Below are positions 1 to 9,383 of a DNA stretch of 64,000 bases, piece by piece. The stretch lies in assembly GCF_002282855.1 (NCBI RefSeq), contig NZ_NRIR01000001.1, positions 620,001 through 684,000 of the forward strand, given 5' to 3'. The position numbers and the translations under genes were made by a program. This DNA comes from Paraferrimonas sedimenticola (lineage in GTDB: Bacteria > Pseudomonadota > Gammaproteobacteria > Enterobacterales > Shewanellaceae). Numbering within the stretch: position 1 is the stretch's first letter; every line of letters starts with the position of its first letter. Below the pieces are notes generated by a model that was not told the origin of the DNA, ran no database searches, and saw nothing but the letters and a program-made list of their open reading frames with translations.

Positions 1-935
1 AAGCCCTCAGCTTTCAAACATTCAGCCGCCGTTTGCCACTTTAGAGTGAACTCGTTAAACGAGATAACCAGGGAGGCACCGCTTTTTAGCAATTGCTTCC
101 AAGCCGGTAGCGAGTCGGCTAACAAGCGCTCTGGGCTGCGCTCGAGCTTGGTGTCTGCCGCTTGCTTAGCACCGTGCTGCACGCCATAGGGCAAGTCCGT
201 GACCAGCATGTCGCAGGAGCGCTTTTTGACCATGTGCATGGATAAGCGGGTGTCACCGTCAAACAGCTGCAGTTTTTGCGGCTGCTTAAACGCCTCTTTG
301 CTGTGGGCGCAATCGAGCACAAATACGCTAGCGGCTTTTTTGCTGCCGCTAATATTGCGACGCTCTTTGTGGCCCTTGTGCTTGTAGCGCCCTTTCTTCA
401 TGAAATTAAGCAGATAAGCGCGAGTCTCTTCGACCCACTTACTGTTAATCTCAACGCCGTTGACGTTAAAGCCGCGAATCAGGCCTTCGTACAAGCTAGT
501 GCCTTTGCCGCACATAGGGTCCAGCAGAGTCGGACGCTCGCTGCCAGTATTGCTCGCGGCAATCGCCAGATTGACCATCATGCGAGTGAACTGCTCGTTA
601 GTTTTACCCGTGTAGCGCAGGATCTGCACCATAGACTCAGGGAAAGTAAACCCAGGTTGCACCGCCATAGGCGCCAACAAGTCGCCCTGTTTTACTTCGA
701 ACAAAGCGTAAAACATCGACGATGCCGCCAAGGCCTGTGCTTGTTCATCACTTAATGGCTGAGTTGCCATGAAGCACAAATGCGGTGGCAGACCATCGAC
801 AGTGTCTTCTTCAAACTCCAACTCAACGCTGTGAGCATGAGCCAAAGCTTTTAGCTCAGATTGAGCAATCAGTTGGGAAGATTCAAAGTAGATGCGATTG
901 TGGCCCGGGTTGGCCAACATAACGTAACGAGGCAT
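1..935 (-). CDS. TRM11-like SAM-dependent methyltransferase (3' end cut by window)
   Basis: The reading frame opens at an ATG at 935 (protein begins MPRYVMLANPGHNR) and runs off the left edge without a stop, so about 311 codons are visible. The protein carries a class I methyltransferase glycine-rich SAM motif (LLDPMCGKGTSLYEG) and a downstream DLPYG, which corresponds to the N/D-P-P-Y catalytic motif of N-methylating RNA or DNA methyltransferases. The N-terminal ~150 residues lack a clear recognisable domain, as in putative RNA methylases of the TRM11/UPF0020 kind. There is no strong ribosome binding site before the ATG. It is read in the same direction as greA behind it but separated by about 85 bases. 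The substrate cannot be read from sequence; a tRNA or rRNA base is most likely. Confidence 0.75.
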   Translation of the reverse strand, partial: MPRYVMLANPGHNRIYFESSQLIAQSELKALAHAHSVELEFEEDTVDGLPPHLCFMATQPLSDEQAQALAASSMFYALFEVKQGDLLAPMAVQPGFTFPESMVQILRYTGKTNEQFTRMMVNLAIAASNTGSERPTLLDPMCGKGTSLYEGLIRGFNVNGVEINSKWVEETRAYLLNFMKKGRYKHKGHKERRNISGSKKAASVFVLDCAHSKEAFKQPQKLQLFDGDTRLSMHMVKKRSCDMLVTDLPYGVQHGAKQAADTKLERSPERLLADSLPAWKQLLKSGASLVISFNEFTLKWQTAAECLKAEG

Positions 936-1019
936 AAGCGATTATTCGATGCGAATTAGGTTGATTACGAGTTAACAGAAGAATTGCTGGGGAGCTAGCC
1001 GCTCCCCACAAGCGCCGAG

Positions 1020-1499
1020 TTACAGATACTCAACCGCGGTGATTTCAAAGTCAGTCTCACCACCAGGGGTGTTGATGGTCACTTCGTCATCCAAATTCTT
1101 ACCAATCAAACCACGAGCGATAGGCGAGTTAACCGAAATCAGGTTAGCTTTGATATCCGCCTCGTCGTCACCCACGATGCGATAAGTCACTTCTTCGTCG
1201 CTGTCCAAGTTCAAAATGGTCACAGTAGTACCAAAAATCACACGACCCGTGTTCGGCATCTTGGTTACATCAATGATCTGAGCGTTCGACAGTTTACCTT
1301 CGATATCGCGAATGCGCGCTTCACAAAGACCCTGCTCTTCACGAGCAGCGTGATATTCCGCATTCTCTTTCAAATCGCCAAGCTCGCGAGCTTCTGCAAT
1401 CGCATTAGAGATCGCCGGACGACGCTCATGTTTAAGCACTTCTAGCTCTTCACGCAAAATCTCGGCGCCACGAGCTGTCATAGGGACTTGGTTATTCAC
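1020..1499 (-). CDS. greA: Transcription elongation factor GreA
   Basis: GreA enters the secondary channel of RNA polymerase and stimulates cleavage of backtracked RNA. The 159-residue product matches the family length (158 in E. coli) with the N-terminal coiled coil ([20 protein letters not shown]) and C-terminal FKBP-like domain ([15 protein letters not shown], ending AVEYL). The open frame extends upstream to 1724 but that extension looks unlike GreA. The start chosen is GTG at 1499, giving [13 protein letters not shown], because a GGAG sits 10 bases upstream and this matches GreA N-termini such as MQAIPMTLRGAE. An ATG six codons later is the alternative. It lies downstream of carB but beyond a terminator and about 700 bases of spacer, so it probably has its own promoter. 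Confidence 0.96.
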   Translation of the reverse strand: MNNQVPMTARGAEILREELEVLKHERRPAISNAIAEARELGDLKENAEYHAAREEQGLCEARIRDIEGKLSNAQIIDVTKMPNTGRVIFGTTVTILNLDSDEEVTYRIVGDDEADIKANLISVNSPIARGLIGKNLDDEVTINTPGGETDFEITAVEYL

Positions 1500-1785
1500 T
1501 CTTTCTTTTCTCCATACAGAATACGATTCCGCCGCCTGACCAGAAGTAAAGCGGAAACGAAAAATTTGGGTTGGATAAATCGATGCTAAAGCTGAGGAAC
1601 AGATTAACACCCAGCCACTAGAAACTCCACCAGAATTCAGTGTAGACCATAGAGATCGGAAGTAGGTCAAGGAACTCGCAACTGGCTGCCAGCAACCTGA
1701 AAATAGCGGTTGGCCACTCGCCATTAGGGGCTAGCAACCCGCTGGGAACAGAGCGCAGTTAGCTGTTGGCAGAGCGCGGTTGGCA

Positions 1786-1976
1786 ACCCGCAGGTAGCAA
1801 CTGGCAGCTCGGAACCGGATAGTGCGTAGAGGGCGCAGCTTCATTCACGTCGGGACGCTCTAGACATCCATGTGCGCTCTCAGGTCGTTCCCGACGACCT
1901 GAAGCCCTCCTTCGAATGAACCTACACCCTCTCCACTTACCATCCGGTTCCATTGCTTTGGCTGCTACCTGCGGGT
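1786..1976 (-). repeat. Structured palindromic element, copy 1
   Basis: A 191-base near-palindrome. The outer arms (ACCCGCAGGTAGCA at 1786-1799 against its complement at 1963-1976) continue through imperfectly paired GGAACCGGAT and GAGGG segments to TTCATTC/GAATGAA (1840-1846 and 1914-1920). Read on the minus strand, the core has AAGGAGGGC, then a hairpin with 9-base stem (TCAGGTCGT/ACGACCTGA, 1880-1902) and loop CGGGA, then GCACATGGATGT, then GTCCCGACGTG. The core words are shared with copy 2 while the paired arms differ in sequence yet remain complementary, the pattern expected for conserved secondary structure. I cannot name the family. Confidence 0.75.
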
Positions 1977-1986
1977 TTTAGGCTTA

Positions 1987-2139
1987 TTTGCATCTGGCGG
2001 TTGGGTGACGAGAAGGGGGTGGCCGTCCAAAGGAGGGCGTCGTTTGTAGGGAACAAACGTCGAACGCACAGGGATGTTTTAAGTGTCCCGACGTGGACGG
2101 CCACCCCCTTCTCGGATTCGCCCAACCGCCAGATGCAAA
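1987..2139 (+). repeat. Structured palindromic element, copy 2
   Basis: A 153-base inverted repeat with ~42-45-base arms (1987-2028 and 2095-2139: TTTGCATCTGGCGGTTGGG, then GAGAAGGGGGTGGCCGTCC on the left, complement on the right; the arms differ by a few bases near GTGACGAG). The core on the plus strand reads AAGGAGGGC, a hairpin CGTTTGT-AGGGA-ACAAACG, GCACAGGGATGT, and GTCCCGACGTG. It is oriented opposite to copy 1, only 10 bases away, and its right arm overlaps the T-run of the carB terminator. Confidence 0.8.
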
Positions 2140-2161
2140 AAAGGCGCCCGCAGGGCGCCTT
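2137..2161 (-). terminator. Rho-independent terminator after carB
   Basis: On the minus strand an AAGGCGCCC/GGGCGCCTT stem with a 3-base loop is followed by a run of six T. It lies 44 bases past the carB stop codon. Confidence 0.85.
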
Positions 2162-2204
2162 AGAGGATGTTCCCGCGACAGCGGGAACGACGAGCTACTG
2201 CCGA

Positions 2205-5200
2205 TTAGCGTTGGTGCAGCTCTTGTACCGAAGTGACCACTGCGCGGTCGTCTTCGGCGTGGGCCAAACAGGTGGCGAAGGCGGCGTTCATGGTGGTGGT
2301 GTAGTTCACCTTGTAACGCAGGGCGCCGCGACGCAGTTGGCGTGAATCTTCGATGGCTTGACGGCCTTCGGTGGTGTTTACGATGTAGCTGTACTCGTCG
2401 TTCTTGATGCGGTCAAGAATGTGAGGACGACCTTCGTGTACCTTGTTCACTAGGCGTGGGTTGATGCCAGCTTCGCCAAGTACGACTGCGGTGCCGTGGG
2501 TGGCATCGATTTCGTAGCCTAGCTTGATTAGCTGTTCGGCAAGGGCGGCAACGCGCTTCTTGTCTGAGTTACGCACAGAGATTAGGGCACGGCCGTTCTT
2601 TGGCACGTCCTTAATCGCACCCAGCTGGGCTTTGGCGTAGGCTTCAGCAAAAGTATCGCCAACCCCCATCACTTCACCGGTTGAGCGCATTTCTGGCCCA
2701 AGCAGTGGGTCAACACCAGGGAACTTGTTAAACGGTAGTACCACTTCTTTCACTGAGTAGTAGCTAGGGATAATTTCCTTTTGGAATCCTTGCTCTGCTA
2801 GTGTTTGGCCAGCCATGACACGAGCGGCAACCTTGGCAACTGGCATACCTGTGGCTTTCGATACGAAAGGCACGGTACGAGCAGCGCGAGGGTTAACCTC
2901 AATCAAGTAAATCTCGTCGTCCTTAATCGCGAACTGAGTGTTCATTAGGCCGCGTACACCTAGTTCAAGGGCTAGCTTGCGTACTTGCTCGCGCATGCGG
3001 TCTTGAACGTCAGCCGACAGAGAGTACGGAGGTAGTGAACAACCTGAGTCACCTGAGTGAACACCGGCTTGCTCGATGTGCTCCATGATACCGCCGATGA
3101 CCACATCTTCACCGTCGCAGATGGCGTCGATATCAACTTCAATCGCGTCATCTAGGAAACGGTCTAACAATACTGGCGCTTCGTTAGATACAGACACGGC
3201 TTCGTTGAAGTAACGGCGCAGGTCTTTCTCGTCGTATACGATTTCCATTGCACGACCACCGAGTACGTACGAAGGACGTACCACCAGTGGGTAACCGATG
3301 CGCTCGGCAGACAGTACCGCGCCTTCGGCGGTGGTTACTGTATCGTTTTGTGGCTGTTTCAGGCCTAAGCGGTCAACGGCGTGCTGGAAGCGCTCGCGGT
3401 CTTCGGCACGGTCGATGGCGTCAGGGCTGGTACCGATAATTGGTACGCCAGCTTGCTCTAGTTCGCGCGCCAGTTTCAGCGGGGTTTGGCCACCGTAGTG
3501 AACAATCACGCCTTTTGGCTGTTCTACGCGAACAATCTCTAGCACGTCTTCTAGGGTTACTGGCTCGAAGTACAAGCGGTCAGAAGTATCGTAGTCGGTG
3601 GATACTGTCTCTGGGTTACAGTTAACCATGATGGTCTCGTAACCGTCTTCGCGTAGCGCAAGGGCGGCGTGCACGCAGCAGTAATCGAACTCGATGCCTT
3701 GGCCGATACGGTTCGGGCCGCCACCTAGAACAATGATCTTGTCTTTGTCTGATGGGTTGGCTTCGCACTCTTCTTCATAGGTTGAGTACATGTAGGCGGT
3801 GTCGGTGGCGAACTCGGCCGCACAGGTATCCACGCGCTTGTACACAGGGAAGATGTCGTAGCGTTGACGTAACTTGCGTACTTCGGCTTCTGAGGTGCCC
3901 AGTACTTTTGAGATGCGTGCGTCAGAGAAGCCTTTGCGCTTCAAGCGGTACAGCAGATCTTCATTAAGACCGGCAAAACCTTCTTCTTTCAGGTTTTCTT
4001 CGCTCTTAATGATGTCTTCGATTTGCACCAAGAACCAAGGGTCGATGTTGGTCAGCTTGAAGATGCCTTCCATTGACATGCCTGAGCGGAACGCATCAGC
4101 AATGTAAAGGATACGGTCAGCACCTGGCTCTTTTAGCTCGTGGCGAATGCGCGCCATTGAAGCGTCGTCTTCAAGGTCGACAATTGGGTCGAAACCGTCG
4201 ATGCCTACTTCTAGGCCGCGCAGTGCTTTTTGTAGAGACTCTTGCAGGGTACGACCAATGGCCATTACCTCACCTACAGACTTCATTTGAGTGGTCAGAC
4301 GGTCGTTAGAGCCGGCGAACTTCTCAAAGTTGAAGCGAGGGATCTTAGTCACTACATAGTCGATGGCGGGCTCGAAGCTCGCTGGAGTGCGACCGCCAGT
4401 GATGTCGTTCATCAGCTCGTCTAGGGTAAAGCCTACCGCGAGCTTGGCAGCGATTTTCGCGATTGGGAAACCCGTCGCTTTAGAGGCCAATGCTGAAGAG
4501 CGAGATACACGTGGGTTCATCTCGATGATAACCATGCGGCCATCTTTCGGATTCACACCAAACTGTACGTTAGAACCGCCAGTTTCTACGCCGATTTCGC
4601 GCAGTACCGCCATCGAGGCGTTACGCATCAGCTGGTATTCTTTGTCGGTCAGGGTTTGTGCTGGAGCCACTGTGATAGAGTCACCGGTGTGAACGCCCAT
4701 AGGGTCGAAGTTCTCAATCGCACAAACTATGATGCAGTTGTCCGCACGGTCGCGAACCACTTCCATTTCGTACTCTTTCCAACCAATTAGAGATTCGTCA
4801 ATCAATAGCTCGTTGGTTGGTGATAAGTCCAAACCGCGAGAACAAATCTCTTCAAATTCTTCTTTGTTGTAAGCGATACCACCGCCTGAGCCACCCATGG
4901 TGAACGAAGGACGGATGATACATGGGAAGCCCACTTGGTCGAGTACGCCGTAAGCTTCTTCCATTGAGTGAGCGATGCCTGCGCGAGGACACTCAAGGCC
5001 GATTTTCTTCATGGCCACGTCAAAACGGGCGCGGTCTTCGGCTTTGTCGATGGCGTCAGCAGTCGCACCAATCATCTCAACGTTGAACTCTTCTAGTACG
5101 CCTTTTTGCTCAAGCTCTAACGCACAGTTCAGCGCGGTTTGGCCACCCATGGTAGGCAGAATCGCATCTGGGCGTTCTTTTTCGATGATCTTGCGCACTA

Positions 5201-5417
5201 CTTCCCAGTGGATTGGCTCGATGTATGTGGCATCGGCCATTTCTGGGTCGGTCATAATGGTGGCTGGGTTAGAGTTCACCAATACCACGCGGTAGCCTTC
5301 TTCGCGAAGGGCTTTACACGCTTGTGCACCTGAGTAGTCAAACTCACACGCCTGACCAATCACAATTGGACCGGCGCCTAGGATAAGAATGGTGTTAATG
5401 TCATTACGTTTTGGCAT
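2205..5417 (-). CDS. carB: Carbamoyl phosphate synthase large subunit
   Basis: CarB uses ammonia channelled from CarA, bicarbonate and two ATP to make carbamoyl phosphate for arginine and pyrimidine synthesis. The 1070-residue product has the expected length (1073 in E. coli) and the duplicated ATP-grasp organisation: the first half begins [19 protein letters not shown] with [16 protein letters not shown] near residue 170, and the second half repeats the pattern ([19 protein letters not shown] near 560, [17 protein letters not shown] near 710). The C-terminal MGS-like allosteric domain (about 935-1070) is present. It follows carA by 19 bases in the same direction, so the two form the standard carAB operon. 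A terminator follows at 2137-2161. Confidence 0.98.
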   Translation of the reverse strand: MPKRNDINTILILGAGPIVIGQACEFDYSGAQACKALREEGYRVVLVNSNPATIMTDPEMADATYIEPIHWEVVRKIIEKERPDAILPTMGGQTALNCALELEQKGVLEEFNVEMIGATADAIDKAEDRARFDVAMKKIGLECPRAGIAHSMEEAYGVLDQVGFPCIIRPSFTMGGSGGGIAYNKEEFEEICSRGLDLSPTNELLIDESLIGWKEYEMEVVRDRADNCIIVCAIENFDPMGVHTGDSITVAPAQTLTDKEYQLMRNASMAVLREIGVETGGSNVQFGVNPKDGRMVIIEMNPRVSRSSALASKATGFPIAKIAAKLAVGFTLDELMNDITGGRTPASFEPAIDYVVTKIPRFNFEKFAGSNDRLTTQMKSVGEVMAIGRTLQESLQKALRGLEVGIDGFDPIVDLEDDASMARIRHELKEPGADRILYIADAFRSGMSMEGIFKLTNIDPWFLVQIEDIIKSEENLKEEGFAGLNEDLLYRLKRKGFSDARISKVLGTSEAEVRKLRQRYDIFPVYKRVDTCAAEFATDTAYMYSTYEEECEANPSDKDKIIVLGGGPNRIGQGIEFDYCCVHAALALREDGYETIMVNCNPETVSTDYDTSDRLYFEPVTLEDVLEIVRVEQPKGVIVHYGGQTPLKLARELEQAGVPIIGTSPDAIDRAEDRERFQHAVDRLGLKQPQNDTVTTAEGAVLSAERIGYPLVVRPSYVLGGRAMEIVYDEKDLRRYFNEAVSVSNEAPVLLDRFLDDAIEVDIDAICDGEDVVIGGIMEHIEQAGVHSGDSGCSLPPYSLSADVQDRMREQVRKLALELGVRGLMNTQFAIKDDEIYLIEVNPRAARTVPFVSKATGMPVAKVAARVMAGQTLAEQGFQKEIIPSYYSVKEVVLPFNKFPGVDPLLGPEMRSTGEVMGVGDTFAEAYAKAQLGAIKDVPKNGRALISVRNSDKKRVAALAEQLIKLGYEIDATHGTAVVLGEAGINPRLVNKVHEGRPHILDRIKNDEYSYIVNTTEGRQAIEDSRQLRRGALRYKVNYTTTMNAAFATCLAHAEDDRAVVTSVQELHQR

Positions 5418-5436
5418 TGTCGCTTCTTCTCCTAGC

Positions 5437-6582
5437 TTATTGAGCGGCTTTGTATTCTTGAATCAGTTCGATGAAATGATCGAACAGCGGCGCGGCGTCG
5501 TGCGGACCTGGGCTGGCTTCAGGGTGCCCCTGGAAGCTAAAGGCCGGCTTGTCAGTGCGATGGATGCCTTGTAGCGAACCGTCGAACAGTGACTTGTGGG
5601 TGGCGCGCAGCGTGCTTGGCAAGCTGTCTTCTTTCACTGCAAAACCGTGGTTTTGGCTGGTGATCATCACGGTACCCTTGTCCATGTCAGACACTGGGTG
5701 GTTAGCACCGTGGTGGCCGAACTTCATTTTTTCGGTTTGCGCGCCTGAGGCCAGTGCCAGTAACTGGTGGCCTAGGCAAATGCCGAATACAGGAATTTCG
5801 GTTTGTAGAATTTCTTGGATGGCCTTGATGGCGTAGTCACACGGCTCTGGGTCACCTGGGCCGTTTGATAGGAAGATGCCATCTGGGTTCATCGCCAGCA
5901 CTTCGCTAGCTGGGGTTTGCGCTGGAACCACTGTCACATCGCAACCGCGGTCAACTAGCATGCGCAAAATGTTGCGTTTAACGCCGTAGTCATAAGCAAC
6001 CACTTTGAACTTCAGCTCGTCTTCAGCTTTATCGCCTGGCAGCCCGCCAACGAGTTCCCAGCTGCCTTGGCGCCATGGGTGAGTTTGTTTGGTGGTGACT
6101 TCTTTGGCCAAGTCCATGCCCTTCAGGCCCGGGAAGGCTTTGGCTTGCTCTAGCGCCTGTTCAGCGTCAGGTTCTACACCTGCGATGATGCAACCGGCTT
6201 GGGCGCCCTTCTCGCGCAGAATGCGAGTTAGCTTACGGGTATCGATGTCGGCAATGCCAACTACGCCGTTGCTAGACAAGTACTGGTCAAGGGATTGTTG
6301 GTTGCGGAAGTTGCTGGCTAAAAGTGGTAAATCGCGAATGATTAGGCCACAAGCATGAATATCAGCAGATTCGGTGTCTTCGGCGTTGGTGCCGGTGTTA
6401 CCAATGTGGGGATAGGTCAATGTGACCATTTGACGAGAATAGGAAGGATCAGTGAGGATTTCTTGGTATCCAGTCATGGATGTATTGAAAACCACTTCAC
6501 CAACTGCAGTACCGTTAGCGCCAATGGAAACGCCCTTAAATACTGTGCCGTCTTCTAAGACCAGAATTGCTGAGTTACTCAA
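5437..6582 (-). CDS. carA: Carbamoyl phosphate synthase small (glutaminase) subunit
   Basis: CarA hydrolyses glutamine and passes ammonia to CarB. The 381-residue product has the N-terminal CPSase_sm domain ([15 protein letters not shown]) and a class I glutamine amidotransferase domain with the nucleophile elbow [15 protein letters not shown] (Cys at about 270) and the catalytic His-Glu pair in [12 protein letters not shown] near 350. Translation appears to start at a TTG codon at 6582: GGAGG lies 5 bases upstream and the protein begins [12 protein letters not shown], matching CarA N-termini; no ATG fits. A weak start codon here may set subunit balance (inference). Confidence 0.97.
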   Translation of the reverse strand: MSNSAILVLEDGTVFKGVSIGANGTAVGEVVFNTSMTGYQEILTDPSYSRQMVTLTYPHIGNTGTNAEDTESADIHACGLIIRDLPLLASNFRNQQSLDQYLSSNGVVGIADIDTRKLTRILREKGAQAGCIIAGVEPDAEQALEQAKAFPGLKGMDLAKEVTTKQTHPWRQGSWELVGGLPGDKAEDELKFKVVAYDYGVKRNILRMLVDRGCDVTVVPAQTPASEVLAMNPDGIFLSNGPGDPEPCDYAIKAIQEILQTEIPVFGICLGHQLLALASGAQTEKMKFGHHGANHPVSDMDKGTVMITSQNHGFAVKEDSLPSTLRATHKSLFDGSLQGIHRTDKPAFSFQGHPEASPGPHDAAPLFDHFIELIQEYKAAQ

Positions 6583-6768
6583 CGCAACCTCCGAATTATT
6601 AAGCCACCAAATTTTTTCGTATTATCTGCGCGCAATTTGCAAAGCACTTGCTTTATTGCAAAGCGTTAGCAGTGCCCGTTTCATAGGCAAATTCCGCGCA
6701 TTCTAGCCGTATAATGTCACCTTGTCTAACCAAATTTAGGCTTTGGTCAACAAAATACTTTCAAACGG

Positions 6769-7590
6769 CTATTTTTCTGTGTTTAACCCCAATACCTGCT
6801 GCATGTCGTACAGGCCGTTGGGTTGATTGACCAGCCAAACAGAGGCGCGCATCGCGCCGTTGGCATAGGTCATTCGGCTCGACGACTTGTGAGTGATCTC
6901 CAGTCGCTCGCCAATATCTGCAAATAATGCGGTGTGATCGCCAATGACGTCACCCGCGCGAGTGGTCGCAAACCCAATGGTGTTCGGGTCGCGCTCGCCG
7001 GTCATACCTTCGCGGCCGTATATCGCCACGTCCGCCAAATTACGACCAAGTTTAGCAGCGATTACTTCGCCCATTTTAAGCGCAGTCCCGCTTGGTGCGT
7101 CCTTTTTGAAGCGGTGATGGGTTTCTTGAATTTCAATGTCGCACTGCTCGCCAATGACCTCGCTGGCCACCTCCAGCAGTTTCCACATTAGATTAACCCC
7201 AACCGACATATTTGGCGCGAATACCACCTTGGTATTTTGTGCATGTTGCTCAAGTGCTTGCAGCTGCTCATCACTAAAGCCCGTGGTGCCAATCACCATG
7301 GCTTTGTTGTGCGCCGCACACCAACTCAGCAGCTCTAAGCAAGACTCTGGGCTGGTGAAATCCACGAGAACATCGAAATCCGACTGAGACAAATCATCGA
7401 CCAGCGTCACACCCAGTTTTCCAATTCCAGCAAGCTCTCCGGCATCGGCGCCAGTTAGGCTTGAGCCCGGACGAACGCTGGCAGCAATTAGCTGAATTTG
7501 TGGGTGGTTATGGGCCGCTTCAATAAGCACTTTGCCCATGCGACCGGTTGCACCGGCGATTGCAAGCTTAATGCTGTTTGTCTGGGTCAT
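6769..7590 (-). CDS. dapB: 4-hydroxy-tetrahydrodipicolinate reductase
   Basis: DapB reduces the dihydrodipicolinate precursor with NAD(P)H in the lysine and diaminopimelate pathway. The 273-residue protein is full length for the family. It shows the Rossmann motif GATGRMG at about residues 13-19, and the family signature around the catalytic His and Lys, [15 protein letters not shown], near 155-170. It reads in the same direction as carA but is 186 bases upstream of it, so the carAB operon probably has its own promoter in that gap; the dapB-carA-carB order is common in gammaproteobacteria. Confidence 0.97.
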   Translation of the reverse strand: MTQTNSIKLAIAGATGRMGKVLIEAAHNHPQIQLIAASVRPGSSLTGADAGELAGIGKLGVTLVDDLSQSDFDVLVDFTSPESCLELLSWCAAHNKAMVIGTTGFSDEQLQALEQHAQNTKVVFAPNMSVGVNLMWKLLEVASEVIGEQCDIEIQETHHRFKKDAPSGTALKMGEVIAAKLGRNLADVAIYGREGMTGERDPNTIGFATTRAGDVIGDHTALFADIGERLEITHKSSSRMTYANGAMRASVWLVNQPNGLYDMQQVLGLNTEK

Positions 7591-7635
7591 CTTTGTTTTT
7601 CGGTTCCTGTGTCTTGTTTATTTTATTGTGCGCAA

Positions 7636-7660
7636 CAAAAAGGCGGGGTGTCCCGCCTTA
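7636..7660 (-). terminator. Terminator after fklB
   Basis: On the minus strand an AAGGCGGG/CCCGCCTT hairpin with a 4-base loop is followed by TTTTTGTT. It lies just past the fklB stop codon. Confidence 0.85.
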
Positions 7661-7665
7661 ATTAT

Positions 7666-8283
7666 TTAAACGATGTCTAGCAATTCGACTTCGAATACCA
7701 ACGCCGCATATGGAGGAATCGCACCGCCCGCGCCGCGCTCGCCGTATGCCAAGTTGTGTGGAATAAACAGCTTCCACTTAGAACCTACTGACATCAGCTG
7801 CAGAGCTTCAGTCCAGCCAGCGATAACGCCGCCTACTGGGAACTCAGCTGGTTGGCCGCGCTGTACCGAAGAATCGAATACTTCGCCGCTGGTCAGTGAG
7901 CCGTGGTAGTGACAGCTAACGGTTGAATCTACGGTTGGCTTGTCGCCAGTACCTTCGGTGATGATTTGGTACTGCAGACCAGACTCAAGAGTCACAACGC
8001 CTTCAGCTTTTGCGTTTTCGGCTAGGAAAGCTTCGCCTTCAGCAGCGGCTAGCTTAGCTTCTTCAGCTTTAACTTTTTGGATGCGCTCGCCGATTACGGT
8101 GAATGCTTGGCGAAGGTCGTCTTCGCTTACTTGCATTTCGTCGCCGCGGAATGCGTCAGCAAGACCTTGCTGAACTGCGCTGATAGAGATGCCTTCGAAA
8201 GAGTTAGCGGCCAGTTGCTCGCCTAGTTGCAAACCGATGCCGTAGCTGGCCTGCTTTTCTACAGTGTTGAAAGTGTCGGACAT
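7666..8283 (-). CDS. fklB: FKBP-type peptidyl-prolyl isomerase (FklB/FKBP22)
   Basis: The 205-residue protein has an N-terminal helical dimerisation domain (about 1-85, FKBP_N) and a C-terminal FKBP domain (about 105-205) with VSCHYHGSLTSGEVFDSS, FPVGGVIAGWTEAL and IPHNLAYGERG, the hallmark residues of the active site. It accelerates prolyl isomerisation. There is no signal peptide, which points to the cytoplasmic or FklB type rather than exported FkpA. The open frame begins at a GTG three codons earlier (8292), but the ATG at 8283 gives the standard FklB start (MSDTFNTVEKQASYGIG) and the family length (206 in E. coli). It is followed by its own terminator. Confidence 0.93.
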   Translation of the reverse strand: MSDTFNTVEKQASYGIGLQLGEQLAANSFEGISISAVQQGLADAFRGDEMQVSEDDLRQAFTVIGERIQKVKAEEAKLAAAEGEAFLAENAKAEGVVTLESGLQYQIITEGTGDKPTVDSTVSCHYHGSLTSGEVFDSSVQRGQPAEFPVGGVIAGWTEALQLMSVGSKWKLFIPHNLAYGERGAGGAIPPYAALVFEVELLDIV

Positions 8284-8327
8284 TTGAGTCACTCAGTTAT
8301 TAGAAAAATCCGACGGATTGTAGCATG

Positions 8328-8352
8328 AAAAAGGGGCCAATATCTGCCCCTT
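8328..8352 (-). terminator. Terminator after the M48 protease gene
   Basis: Minus-strand hairpin AAGGGGC/GCCCCTT followed by a short T-run (five T at 8332-8328). It lies between the M48 protease stop and the fklB start. Confidence 0.75.
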
Positions 8353-8394
8353 GAACACACTAATTTGCACATTGCTGAATTGATTTTTGCTCAG

Positions 8395-9195
8395 CTAGAT
8401 TTTGCAGTTTGGACGCTTACCCGCGGCTCGCGCACTTTCGTAAATGGGCTGCACTTTTGCTTGCAGATTACGAAGGTCTTGAATGCGGGTCGAGCTCGAT
8501 GGGTGAGTCGATAACAGTTCTGGTGGCGCACCGCCACTTAGCTTGCCCATGTTCTCCCACAGAGTAATGGCTTCTGCTGGGTTAAAGCCCGCGCGCGCCA
8601 TTAGCTCGGCACCGATTTCATCGGACTCGGTTTCTTGGGCGCGGCTAAATGGCAGCATTAGGCCCAGTTGTAAACCGGCGCCTAAGGCCGTCATTGCCAT
8701 TTCGCGCTCAACCGGTGTTTGGCCTTGCAGGGCGATATTAGCGATTTGCAGGCCCGCACTAGACAGTTGGCCGCGGGAGACTTGCTCATTGCCGTGGCGC
8801 GCCAGTACATGGCCAATCTCGTGACCAATAACCGCCGCTAGCTGATGTTGATTAGTGGCCGCTTTCATCAAGCCGGTGTAAACACCAATATGGCCGCCTG
8901 GCAGCGCAAAGGCATTTAACTGCTCTGAGTCGAAAGTGACAGTTTCCCACTGCTGCTGAGTCGGCAGCTCTTTAATGATGGCGTTGGCGATACAGTTAAC
9001 GTAAGCGGTGGCTTTGGGGTCGGTACTGACTTTTTCTTGCTTCTTGATTTGCTCAAAGGACTGCTCGCCCATTTGGTTCATTTGTGCCTCAGAAAAAAGC
9101 AACATCTGACCACGCCCGGTAGGCGATGTGTGAGTGGCACAACTACTCAGAGCCATGCTGGCTCCCAGTGCTAGCGCTAACAGCTTAATTCGCAT
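8395..9195 (-). CDS. M48-family metalloprotease lipoprotein (LoiP-like)
   Basis: A 266-residue exported lipoprotein: an N-terminal signal with lipobox ALSSC (Cys at about 19) is followed by a zinc metallopeptidase domain with HEIGHVLARHGNE (HExxH, about residue 125) and a downstream ESDEIGAELMARAGF that supplies the third zinc ligand (ExxxD). This matches the LoiP/YcaL class of envelope M48 proteases, which act on damaged outer-membrane or periplasmic proteins. ATG at 9195 has AAGGA 9 bases upstream. It is a single gene with a terminator at 8328-8352. Its substrate cannot be inferred. Confidence 0.9.
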   Translation of the reverse strand: MRIKLLALALGASMALSSCATHTSPTGRGQMLLFSEAQMNQMGEQSFEQIKKQEKVSTDPKATAYVNCIANAIIKELPTQQQWETVTFDSEQLNAFALPGGHIGVYTGLMKAATNQHQLAAVIGHEIGHVLARHGNEQVSRGQLSSAGLQIANIALQGQTPVEREMAMTALGAGLQLGLMLPFSRAQETESDEIGAELMARAGFNPAEAITLWENMGKLSGGAPPELLSTHPSSSTRIQDLRNLQAKVQPIYESARAAGKRPNCKI

Positions 9196-9273
9196 GCCAA
9201 AAATCCTTTTACTAAATGTTTACATCTAGTCAAATTTTGGCACTGTGGCTGATGCAATTCAAGCGTGGCGCTT

Positions 9274-9348
9274 GTCATTCCCGTGGAAACGGGAATCTAA
9301 CCACTGGCTAATAGCACTTGGCTAGATTCCCACTTTCGTGGGAATGAC
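9274..9348. repeat. Composite palindromic repeat (GTCATTCCC...GGGAATGAC)
   Basis: Two hairpins, GTCATTCCC-loop-GGGAATCTA (9274-9299) and CTAGATTCCC-loop-GGGAATGAC (9322-9348), flank a 22-base spacer; the whole is an inverted repeat. The same architecture recurs at 62149-62224 and, as parts, at 11159, 12430 and 62286. The ATTCCC-N-GGGAAT core resembles dRS3-type small repeats. Confidence 0.75.
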
Positions 9349-9383
9349 TGAAGAAGTGTGGGAATGACAGAAGCCCGCTATCC

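Larger units (their letters stand above)
1500..2204. other. 705-base carB-greA spacer
   Basis: No credible gene is seen. The spacer holds, from the carB side, a rho-independent terminator (2137-2161), two adjacent long inverted-repeat elements (1987-2139 and 1786-1976), and a stretch at about 1670-1800 built from shuffled short words such as GGTTGGC, AGCAACC and GCAGTTAG. Open frames of 62-130 codons across it are by-products of the palindromes. A TTGACC at about 1665-1670 on the minus strand could be part of a greA promoter, but no convincing -10 box was found. Confidence 0.6.

Noticed and set aside
1500-2345. Open frames of 62-130 codons in the carB-greA spacer
   Set aside because: They are composed of the inverted repeats and their amino-acid sequences mirror the palindromes; no start or family supports them.
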